Shown in pieces: positions 1 to 6,382 of a stretch of DNA of 6,388 nt (position 1 is the first letter of the stretch; the number at the start of each line of letters is the position of its first letter). Under the pieces are notes generated by a model, which worked only from the letters and a program-made list of their open reading frames with translations, made no database searches and had not been told where the DNA came from. A program made the position numbers and the translations under genes. The stretch is from positions 1-6,388 of the forward strand of contig DAOWIM010000173.1 of assembly GCA_030640905.1 (NCBI GenBank). Direction: 5' to 3'. The DNA comes from a bacterium. GTDB lineage: Bacteria > Zixibacteria > MSB-5A5 > GN15 > FEB-12.

Positions 1-1412
1 CCAACGATGGTTACCTCGGGTTGAAGAAGGCGCTTGAGATGGGAGCCCCGGCGGTAATCGGTGAAGTCAAAGAAGCCGGCTTGAGAGGACGTGGCGGTGC
101 GGGATTCCCAACATTCAAGAAATGGGAAATATGCCGGAGCATTGAGGCCGATCAGAAATACATGATCTGCAACGTCTCGGAGGGTGACCCCGGAGCGTTT
201 ATGAATCGTTCGTTGATCGAGAGCGACCCGCACGCGGTGCTCGAAGGGTTGATGATCGCAGGTTTTGCTATTGGCGCCTCAAAGGGCTGGATATATATCA
301 ACTCGGACTACTCGCTGGCAATTGCCCGATTGCGTCGTGGTATCGAACAACTTCGCGAGTGCGATCTGCTTGGGGAGAATATCCTCGGGAGCGGGTTCGA
401 TTTCGACATCACTATCAAAGAGGGCGCCGGCGCGTTTGTGTGTGGCGAAGAGACCGCGCAGATTGCATGTATCGAAGGACGTCGCGGCATGCCGCGTTCA
501 CGTCCGCCGTTCCCGGCTGTCTCTGGTCTGTATGGCAAGCCGACGATCATCAACAACGTCGAAACGCTTGGCACTCTGCCGAACATTCTACGTAACGGAT
601 ACAAGTGGTATCAGGGATTTGGTGTGCAGGGAAATTACGGCACCAAGACTTTTTCACTGGTGGGATCAATTCGCCGGGGGGGACTGATCGAAGTTCCACT
701 TGGTATCAAACTGCGAGAGATTGTCGAAGATATCGGCGGCGGTTCATGGAAACGGTTCAAGGGTGTTCAGACTGGTGGTCCTTCGGGTGGATGCCTCTCG
801 GAGGAATCGCTGGACATTTCGGTGGACTATGAGTCGATGACGGCTGCCGGTTCGATTATGGGATCGGGCGGGATGATCGTCTTGGATGAGGATACCTGCG
901 CGGTTGATCTGGCGCTCTATTTTCTAAACTTTACGCAAAAAGAATCGTGTGGCAAGTGCGTGCCCTGTCGGGTTGGCACCTGGCACATGGTTACAATACT
1001 TGAACGAATTACCAAAGGTCAGGGTCAGTCGGAAGATCTTGCCAAGCTTCAAACCCTGGCGGAGACGGTAGCTCGGGCTTCGCTCTGTGGTTTGGGTCAG
1101 ACAGCTCCCAATCCGGTGCTGACGACTCTGCGTCATTTCCGCTCGGAGTATCTGGCGCATGTGAAAGAGAATCACTGTGCGGCGGCGGTTTGTCAGGAGC
1201 TGGTCGAGTATGTTATCGAACCTGACAAATGCAACGGTTGCCAGCAATGTATCAGCGTCTGTCCGACCGATGCCATCAGCGGGGCACAGTCGGAACTGCA
1301 CAGTATTGATGAGATGCGCTGTATCAAATGCAAAGCCTGTTACGAGGTCTGTCGTTTTGATCCTCTGGCCGGCAACGCGATCGTCATCAGATCGAAACGG
1401 AGCGTATCATGA
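1..1412 (+). CDS. nuoF: NuoF/HydB-type NADH-binding FMN iron-sulfur subunit (5' end outside the window)
   Basis: Soluble flavoprotein subunit expected to exchange electrons between NAD(H), FMN and Fe-S clusters. The frame is open from position 3, and NuoF-like sequence (NDGYLGLKKAL) lies before the TTG at 21, so the gene starts upstream and that TTG is not the start. Numbering from that TTG: GRGGAGFP near 23-30 and EGDPGAF near 54 (FMN/NADH fold), GAGAFVCGEET near 136 (nucleotide site), NNVETL (FMN), then C310, C313, C316 and C356 for the N3-type [4Fe-4S] cluster. A C-terminal ferredoxin domain follows, with C404/407/410/414 and C434/437/440/444. Respiratory NuoF lacks this tail; HydB and related bifurcating subunits have it. 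Whether an N-terminal thioredoxin-like [2Fe-2S] domain exists cannot be seen. The stop overlaps the next ATG (ATGA). The family call is firm; calling it bifurcating is inference. Confidence 0.95.
   Translation, partial: NDGYLGLKKALEMGAPAVIGEVKEAGLRGRGGAGFPTFKKWEICRSIEADQKYMICNVSEGDPGAFMNRSLIESDPHAVLEGLMIAGFAIGASKGWIYINSDYSLAIARLRRGIEQLRECDLLGENILGSGFDFDITIKEGAGAFVCGEETAQIACIEGRRGMPRSRPPFPAVSGLYGKPTIINNVETLGTLPNILRNGYKWYQGFGVQGNYGTKTFSLVGSIRRGGLIEVPLGIKLREIVEDIGGGSWKRFKGVQTGGPSGGCLSEESLDISVDYESMTAAGSIMGSGGMIVLDEDTCAVDLALYFLNFTQKESCGKCVPCRVGTWHMVTILERITKGQGQSEDLAKLQTLAETVARASLCGLGQTAPNPVLTTLRHFRSEYLAHVKENHCAAAVCQELVEYVIEPDKCNGCQQCISVCPTDAISGAQSELHSIDEMRCIKCKACYEVCRFDPLAGNAIVIRSKRSVS
1399..1402 (+). 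promoter_or_regulatory. Ribosome binding site for the NuoG-like gene
   Basis: GGAG lies 6 bases before the ATG at 1409, inside the end of the NuoF-like gene. It supports that start, as does the ATGA stop/start overlap, which is typical of translational coupling. Confidence 0.6.
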
Positions 1413-3922
1413 CAAAAAAAGACGCAAAACTGACGATTACTATCAACAATAAGCCATACCGGGTTGCGGCGGACCTCACGATCCTGAAGGCAGCCGAAGA
1501 GAATGGCATCTACATCCCGACTCTCTGCGCCCACAAGGAACTTACACCTCACGGTGGCTGTCGGTTATGTATTGTGGAGGTGGAAGGATTCCGCAATTTT
1601 CCCACCGCCTGCACCACACCGGTGAGTGACGGCATGATTATCCGTACCGATACCTCCGCACTCAACGCCGTTCGTACCGAGATACTTCAACTCTTTATGA
1701 GCGAACATACCTCCAGTTGTCTGATCTGTCCCGAGACAGAAGAATGTCGCGCGTTTATGGGAACGGTGCGCAAGGCTGGAGTGACTACCGGGTGTCGGTA
1801 CTGTCCCAACGACGGTCAATGCGAACTGCAGGATGTTGTCGAGAAGCTGGACATCAAAGAGATTAAGTATCCGATCTACTACCGAAACAACCGAGTTGAG
1901 AAGGAAGACCCGTTCTTTGATCGCGATTACAACCTGTGCGTTCTCTGCGGTCGCTGTGTTCGGATGTGTCAGGAGATTCGCACTGCCAATGTGCTGGCTT
2001 TCAATTACCGTGGTCGCGAGACCGTAATCGGACCGGCCTACGGCCGCACCCATGTTGAAGCCGGGTGCGAGTTCTGTGGCGCCTGCGTTTCAGTATGTCC
2101 GACCGGCGCCCTCTCCGAGAAAGATCGCAAGTGGGAAGGTAAGCCGGATCGAGAAGAAGTGACTACCTGTTCATTCTGCGGGGTCGGCTGTCAAATGCGC
2201 CTGCAGGTGAAAGAGAATCGAATCATCGGCAGCTTACCGGTACTTGATGATCCGGTGAACAACGGCCAGTTGTGCGTGCGGGGTCGCTTCTGTATATCCG
2301 AGGTGGTCAATGGGCACCAGCGTTTGTTAGCTCCGCAGAAGAATGCCGGAGATGTTGGCATTGATATATCATGGGATAACGCTATCGCGGGTGTGGCAGA
2401 GATTCTTGCCGAATGTGGACCCGATGAAGCCGGCATCCTGATTTCGCCCAATTGCACCAACGAAGACTTGTACGTCGCTCAGAAATTTGTTCGTGTTGCT
2501 CTGGGTTCGCACAATATAGATACATCGGCCCGCACATTCTACGGGTCGGGATTCAACGCCTATCTCAATCTTGTGCAGAAAGCGACCCCGCTCTCTGAAG
2601 TTGCGAAAGCATCGGTTGTTCTATGTGTTGGGCTTGAGTCCCGTTTTGGTCGCTCCGTTGTTGGTGTTGAGATTCGACGGGCGATGAATAACGGCGCGAA
2701 GATTCTGAGTATTCATCCCCGTCAACACAACCTCAGCCTTCTGGCCGACAAGTGGGTGCAACCGTTACCGGGTGATGAAGTAGCTACCCTTCAGAAGTTG
2801 GTCAAACTATCGGCAAAGAAAACTGATGCGAAGAAGAAAACCGGTACTGAAGATGATCTGGCGATGATTGCGCGCTTGTTGAAAGAGGCAAAGTCATCGG
2901 TCGTTCTGGTCGGCTCAGAGTTCCTGCAGTTTGACAGCAGTGCTCGAATCCTCACGTTGATTGATGAGTTGGCTGGGAACGTCGGGGCCGGTATCCTGCC
3001 ATTGCCGGTTCAGAACAATCTGATCGGGTCGCTTATGATGGGCGCCTATCCCGAACTCCTGCCCGGCGCGATGGCATCAAACAATGCTAAGAGGGCTGGT
3101 GAGTTGAAAAAAACGTGGGGCGTCAAGCTTCCAGCATACAAGCCGAGCAAGCAAGGCGGTGCACTGTTTGGAGGTAAGAAGCTGAAGGTTCTTTACCTTA
3201 TAGGAGAGAACGCGCCCAACGGCGATGCTCCGGCGGCCGATTTTGTGATCTCACAGAATCTCTACGCTGCCGAGGCGAGCCGCAAAGTTGATCTTGATCT
3301 CCCGGCGGCTGCGTTTACCGAAGCCGACGGTACGTTCTTCAACGGAGAAGGACGAGTCCAGCGCGTGCGCAAGGCGGTTGAACCGAAAGGTCAGGCTCTA
3401 CCCGACTGGCAGATTCTGTGTCGCATTGCAAAGAAGATGGGTGTCTCAGGGTTCGACTACAAGAGTGCGGCTGATATCCACAAGGAAATGTCAACAGTCG
3501 TTCCAGGGCTACGAACTTTCGAGAGACCTGCCCGCAAGCCACAGACGATCACCGTCAAGAGCGAGATGGTTGTTAGTGGCGGTAAGAAGTCAGCGGCGAA
3601 AAAAGCCGACAAGAGCTACCCGTTCATGCTCAGTGCCTGTGCTGTTGAGCATGTCTATCGCGGGATGGCTCTCTCCACCTGGGTTGATGGCTCCCGCGCT
3701 ATCTTCAGAGAGGGTGTCGTTGAAGTAAACTCCGATGATGCTCGACGCGCGAAGCTTTCCGATGGTGACCATGTGACCGTAACGGCTGCCGATTTCAAGA
3801 AAGTCTGGCCGATACGTATAGCCAAAGAGCAGGCTCCCGGGACACTTTTTGTGGTCCTGCCCCAGGGAGAATCACTAAAGGCCAATCCGCAGCCGGTAAA
3901 GATAAGGAAGAAGAATGTTTAA
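1409..3922 (+). CDS. NuoG/formate-dehydrogenase-like multi-cluster iron-sulfur subunit with a degenerate molybdopterin site
   Basis: An 837-residue electron-wiring subunit. Domains in order: N-terminal [2Fe-2S] ferredoxin (C40, C51, C54, C68); His-Cys cluster motif (H100, C104, C107, C113) followed by a second Cys set (C129, C132, C138); two [4Fe-4S] motifs (C177/180/183/187 and C220/223/226/230); a Mo/W-bis-PGD-type [4Fe-4S] domain (C254, C257, C261, C289); a molybdopterin oxidoreductase domain to about 715; and the C-terminal dinucleotide-binding domain (about 737-837). CTNEDLY (349-355) and the FNGEGRVQRVRKAVEP segment (from 644) are typical of the family. However, the metal-ligand position, Sec or Cys followed by His in formate dehydrogenases, reads ARTFYG (F377, Y378), and the lysine after the last cluster cysteine is R291. 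Formate oxidation is therefore doubtful and a structural, NuoG-like role is likelier. The stop lies 8 bases inside the next gene. Annotation as formate dehydrogenase alpha subunit would be a plausible automatic error. Confidence 0.93.
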   Translation: MTKKDAKLTITINNKPYRVAADLTILKAAEENGIYIPTLCAHKELTPHGGCRLCIVEVEGFRNFPTACTTPVSDGMIIRTDTSALNAVRTEILQLFMSEHTSSCLICPETEECRAFMGTVRKAGVTTGCRYCPNDGQCELQDVVEKLDIKEIKYPIYYRNNRVEKEDPFFDRDYNLCVLCGRCVRMCQEIRTANVLAFNYRGRETVIGPAYGRTHVEAGCEFCGACVSVCPTGALSEKDRKWEGKPDREEVTTCSFCGVGCQMRLQVKENRIIGSLPVLDDPVNNGQLCVRGRFCISEVVNGHQRLLAPQKNAGDVGIDISWDNAIAGVAEILAECGPDEAGILISPNCTNEDLYVAQKFVRVALGSHNIDTSARTFYGSGFNAYLNLVQKATPLSEVAKASVVLCVGLESRFGRSVVGVEIRRAMNNGAKILSIHPRQHNLSLLADKWVQPLPGDEVATLQKLVKLSAKKTDAKKKTGTEDDLAMIARLLKEAKSSVVLVGSEFLQFDSSARILTLIDELAGNVGAGILPLPVQNNLIGSLMMGAYPELLPGAMASNNAKRAGELKKTWGVKLPAYKPSKQGGALFGGKKLKVLYLIGENAPNGDAPAADFVISQNLYAAEASRKVDLDLPAAAFTEADGTFFNGEGRVQRVRKAVEPKGQALPDWQILCRIAKKMGVSGFDYKSAADIHKEMSTVVPGLRTFERPARKPQTITVKSEMVVSGGKKSAAKKADKSYPFMLSACAVEHVYRGMALSTWVDGSRAIFREGVVEVNSDDARRAKLSDGDHVTVTAADFKKVWPIRIAKEQAPGTLFVVLPQGESLKANPQPVKIRKKNV
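3904..3910 (+). promoter_or_regulatory. Ribosome binding site for the NfnA-like gene
   Basis: AAGGAAG sits just before the ATG at 3915, inside the last codons of the NuoG-like gene. It fixes the start that gives the 8-base overlap. Confidence 0.65.
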
Positions 3923-4766
3923 GGTAGTTGCAAGCCGAATGATTGTGCCCAACATGCACCTCCTGACACTGGAGGCGCCCAACGTGGCCCGCGAAGCTCA
4001 GCCGGGCCAGTTTGTAATCCTGCGGGCCGAGGAAGAGGGGGAACGTATTCCTCTTTCAATCGCCGATTGGGATAAGGACTTGGGTACGATCACTGTGATA
4101 TTCATGAATATCGGCAGCACCACCAACAGGCTGGCTGCCCTTCAAAGAGAAACGTCGATCCCCACGGTGGTTGGTCCGCTTGGAAACGCTACCGAAATCG
4201 AAAAGTACGGTACTGTTCTATGTGTTGGCGGGTGTTACGGGATTGGCAGTATGTTCCCAATCGCCCGCGCCCTCAAAGAGAAAGGTAATCGCGTTATCAC
4301 GCTGGTCGAGGGGCGTAGTTCTTATCTTTTCTATTGGGAAGAGCGTCTCAAGGCTGTCTCGGACAAGGCAATTCAGATTACGCGTGACGGTACCAAAGGA
4401 TACCAGGGGCATATTAGTCGTCTGCCTGATATTCTGAAGGATATCGACGAAAAACCGGACCGGGTTATTATCAACGGTTGCACGTTCCTGATGAAACGTG
4501 GTTCGGATGTCACCCGTCCGATGGAGATCGACACGTGGGTGAGTCTCAATCCGATCATGATTGACGGTACCGGTATGTGTGGTGTCTGTCGTGTCTCGAT
4601 TGGAGAGGAGACCAAGTTTGCGTGTGTTGATGGTCCCGATTTTGACGGTCACCAGGTCAACTGGGATGAACTTCTGCAACGGCGGAAGACTTATATGAGA
4701 GAAGAGGTTGTCCCACTGAGGACAAGCAGGTGCGAAGAACATCGTCTGAGAGCTCAGGAAAAGTAG
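3915..4766 (+). CDS. nfnA: NfnA/SudB-type FAD/NAD and [2Fe-2S] subunit
   Basis: Small subunit of the Nfn transhydrogenase or sulfide dehydrogenase type (283 residues, the usual family length). In Nfn it carries FAD, binds NAD(H) and passes electrons through a [2Fe-2S] cluster. The sequence shows an FNR-like FAD domain with RIPLS (R44, P46, S48), an NAD-binding domain starting at VGG (104-106), and the C-terminal signature DGTGMCGVCR with a later cysteine. D217, C222, C225 and C237 match the Asp-Cys3 [2Fe-2S] ligation known for this family. The nucleotide loop reads GGCYGIGS rather than the common GGGxGxAP. The next gene, starting 1 base after the stop, is the matching large subunit, which rules out dihydroorotate dehydrogenase electron-transfer subunit (PyrK) as the likely role. 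Automatic names may be 'sulfide/dihydroorotate dehydrogenase-like FAD/NAD-binding protein'. Confidence 0.93.
   Translation: MFKVVASRMIVPNMHLLTLEAPNVAREAQPGQFVILRAEEEGERIPLSIADWDKDLGTITVIFMNIGSTTNRLAALQRETSIPTVVGPLGNATEIEKYGTVLCVGGCYGIGSMFPIARALKEKGNRVITLVEGRSSYLFYWEERLKAVSDKAIQITRDGTKGYQGHISRLPDILKDIDEKPDRVIINGCTFLMKRGSDVTRPMEIDTWVSLNPIMIDGTGMCGVCRVSIGEETKFACVDGPDFDGHQVNWDELLQRRKTYMREEVVPLRTSRCEEHRLRAQEK
4756..4759 (+). promoter_or_regulatory. Ribosome binding site for the NfnB-like gene
   Basis: AGGA, within CAGGAAAAG, lies 8 bases before the ATG at 4768 and inside the end of the preceding gene. It supports the start that includes the lysine tract over the later ATG at 4828. Confidence 0.55.
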
Positions 4767-4767
4767 T

Positions 4768-6183
4768 ATGGTTGATCCGAAAAAAAAGAAGAAAAAGAAA
4801 AAGCCGCTCGATCTGAACCGGCGGGCGATGCCCAAGCAGGCCCCGGAAGTGCGGGCTCACAATTTTGGCGAAGTGGCCCTTGGTTATCCGGCTGCTCTGG
4901 CGATTGAAGAAGCCAAGCGCTGTATCCAATGCCCAAAACCGAAGTGTGTTGACAATTGTCCGGTCGAAATCAATATCCCCGGTTTCATCAAAGCGATTGC
5001 CGAAGGTGATTTTTCACGTGGCATTCAGATAATGAAAGAGAAAAACTGTCTGCCGGCTGTCTGTGGTCGTGTTTGTCCTCAGGAAGAGCAGTGCGAGGAA
5101 ACGTGCGTACTGGTCAAGAAGGGAGGACAGATCGCGGTTGGTCGCCTCGAACGGTTCATCGCCGACTGGGAGGCAGCGCAGGGAAAAATCGAGATTCCGA
5201 AAAAAGTCCCGAAGACCGGCAAGAAAGTCGCCGTGGTTGGTGGCGGACCGGCTGGTCTGACCGTTGCCGGTGATCTCATTCAACTCGGTCACGAAGTTAC
5301 GATATTTGAAGCTCTCCACAAAATGGGTGGGGTGCTGATCTATGGTATTCCGGAATTTCGTTTGCCCAAAGCAATTGTGCAGCGCGAAGTTGATTATCTC
5401 GGTGCCCTCGGTGTTGAGTTGGTGACTGATTTTGTCGTTGGCAAGACCAGAACGGTTGACAGTATCCTCGACGAATATGATGCGGTTTTCGTTGGCTCCG
5501 GGGCGGGTCTGCCCTGGTTTATGGATCTGCCCGGCGAAAATCTCAACGGCGTTTATTCGGCCAACGAATACCTGACCCGCATGAACCTGATGAAAGGTTT
5601 CCTTTTTCCCGAATACCACACACCGATCAAGGAGCACAAGCGGGTGATGGTGATGGGTGGTGGCAATGTTGCGATGGACTGTGCCCGCACGGCGCTTCGC
5701 CTTGGTGCCGAATCGAGGATCATCTATCGCCGGTCACGCGCGGAACTTCCCGCCCGTCTGGAGGAGGTCGAAAACGCCGAGGAGGAAGGAGTCATCTTCG
5801 ATTTCCTAACCAATCCGGTCAAGTATATCGGTGATGAGAACGGCTGGGTCAAGGAGATCGAATGTCTGCGAATGGAGCTCGGTGAACCCGATTCTTCCGG
5901 TCGCCGTCGTCCCGTGCCGATGGAAGGTTCCAACTTTATCATGCCGGCGGATGCAGTCGTTTGTGCTATTGGTAACAGCCCCAACCCGCTGATTGCTGCC
6001 ACGACTCCCGGCCTGGAAACGGGCCGCGGTGGAACGATCAAGGTTGACCCGGAAACGATGAAGACATCGAAAGACCGTGTCTGGGCGGCTGGTGACGTTG
6101 TCACCGGTGCCGCGACAGTTATTCTGGCGATGGGCGATGGGCGCAAAGCCGCTCGCTCAATGCACCAGTTCCTGACAGCGTAA
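4768..6183 (+). CDS. nfnB: NfnB/SudA (GltD-like) NADPH-binding FAD iron-sulfur subunit
   Basis: Large subunit of the Nfn type (471 residues, normal length), homologous to glutamate synthase small subunit and often named GltA/GltD. In Nfn its FAD is the bifurcating flavin beside the NADPH site. The N-terminal cluster domain has C52, C55, C60, C64 and C99, C103, C109, C113, with E128 at the non-cysteine ligand position, enough for two [4Fe-4S] clusters. The first Rossmann motif is GGGPAG (158-163) for FAD. The second is GGGNVAMD (from 297), followed by YRRSRAELPAR, whose arginines are typical of NADPH-binding members. AAGDVVTGAATV near the C-terminus closes the FAD site. The N-terminus holds eight lysines (5-12). 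No glutamate synthase large subunit is in view, and the adjacent NfnA partner supports Nfn or sulfide dehydrogenase rather than glutamate synthesis. Confidence 0.95.
   Translation: MVDPKKKKKKKKPLDLNRRAMPKQAPEVRAHNFGEVALGYPAALAIEEAKRCIQCPKPKCVDNCPVEINIPGFIKAIAEGDFSRGIQIMKEKNCLPAVCGRVCPQEEQCEETCVLVKKGGQIAVGRLERFIADWEAAQGKIEIPKKVPKTGKKVAVVGGGPAGLTVAGDLIQLGHEVTIFEALHKMGGVLIYGIPEFRLPKAIVQREVDYLGALGVELVTDFVVGKTRTVDSILDEYDAVFVGSGAGLPWFMDLPGENLNGVYSANEYLTRMNLMKGFLFPEYHTPIKEHKRVMVMGGGNVAMDCARTALRLGAESRIIYRRSRAELPARLEEVENAEEEGVIFDFLTNPVKYIGDENGWVKEIECLRMELGEPDSSGRRRPVPMEGSNFIMPADAVVCAIGNSPNPLIAATTPGLETGRGGTIKVDPETMKTSKDRVWAAGDVVTGAATVILAMGDGRKAARSMHQFLTA
4780..4803 (+). other. A-rich tract encoding eight consecutive lysines
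   Basis: Near the start of the NfnB-like gene, eight AAA/AAG codons run together, beginning with an uninterrupted run of eight A residues (4780-4787). In frame this contains A AAA AAG (4782-4788), the heptamer type used in dnaX-like -1 slippage. The frame stays open through the tract and the protein matches the family downstream, so the simple reading is a basic N-terminal tail. Confidence 0.8.
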
Positions 6184-6187
6184 AAGG

Positions 6188-6223
6188 CAGGCACGCCTGA
6201 TTTAGACAGGCACGTTTGATTTA
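6188..6223 (+). repeat. Tandem direct repeat, two 17-base copies with a 19-base period
   Basis: CAGGCACGCCTGATTTA (6188-6204) and CAGGCACGTTTGATTTA (6207-6223) differ at two positions and are separated by GA. They begin 4 bases after the operon's stop codon. The first copy contains a short inverted repeat (CAGG CACG CCTG), which the second copy loses. Role unknown. The first copy could make a weak hairpin followed by ATTTA, but this falls short of a convincing terminator. Confidence 0.7.
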
Positions 6224-6278
6224 AGTATTTTATGACCGGCACATGTCCAGAGGTTGTCCCAGAAGGCGACTAATAGAA

Positions 6279-6345
6279 CTCGCGTAGAGCGGGGGCTTGT
6301 CTCCCGCCAACCTACGGCGGACATAAAGCCCGCCGCTACGCGGAG
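6279..6345. repeat. Composite GC-rich inverted repeat, REP/MITE-like
   Basis: CGCGTAG (6281-6287) pairs perfectly with CTACGCG (6336-6342). Moving inward, GCGGG (6289-6293) can pair with CCCGC (6329-6333) and CTT with AAG. An inner hairpin, CCGCC (6304-6308) with GGCGG (6316-6320), sits in the loop. The result is one long interrupted stem with an internal arm. It has no adjoining T-run, so it is not a standard intrinsic terminator. The form suits a dispersed intergenic palindromic element, but only one copy is in the window. Confidence 0.6.
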
Positions 6346-6370
6346 TTGGCAAATAATGCTTTTAATTAAC

Positions 6371-6377
6371 GGAAGGG
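6371..6377 (+). promoter_or_regulatory. Ribosome binding site for the gene at the right edge
   Basis: GGAAGGG lies 5 bases before an ATG at 6383, after an AT-rich stretch (6351-6370). It is a purine-rich Shine-Dalgarno-like site and the reason for reading the last ATG as a start. Confidence 0.5.
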
Positions 6378-6382
6378 CTGAA

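Noticed and set aside
21..23. TTG as the start codon of the NuoF-like gene
   Set aside because: The frame is open to the left edge and the residues before it (NDGYLG) already match the NuoF family, so the gene simply continues out of the window.
1565..2053. Minus-strand open frame of 162 codons opposite the NuoG-like gene
   Set aside because: It is opposite the densest Cys-motif region of a clear gene and its translation has no recognisable domain or ribosome site.
2537..2539. Selenocysteine (TGA) at the metal-ligand position of the formate-dehydrogenase-like domain
   Set aside because: The codon is TTC (Phe) and the whole frame has no internal TGA.
4218..4835. Minus-strand open frame of 205 codons, including a polyphenylalanine run
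   Set aside because: It lies antisense to the well-supported NfnA and NfnB genes. The Phe run is only the complement of the lysine tract, and no family motif is visible.
4782..4907. Programmed -1 frameshift at A AAA AAG in the NfnB-like gene
   Set aside because: The -1 frame stops at 4905 after a short unremarkable peptide. The zero frame yields the full normal-length protein, and I saw no obvious downstream stimulator.
5014..5637. Minus-strand open frame of 207 codons opposite the NfnB-like gene
   Set aside because: It is antisense to conserved FAD and cluster motifs and shows no recognisable family.
5724..6242. Minus-strand open frame of 172 codons running into the intergenic region
   Set aside because: Most of it is opposite the conserved NfnB C-terminus. 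The part beyond that adds only repeat sequence and gives no family match.
6279..6363. Intrinsic terminator for the operon
   Set aside because: The hairpin is long and interrupted, and the only short T-run (6360-6363) is about 15 bases past the stem, too far for a standard terminator.
6346..6368. Sigma-70-type promoter (TTGGCA plus an AT-rich -10)
   Set aside because: No -10-like hexamer lies near 17 bases from TTGGCA, and the region between it and the ribosome site is too short.
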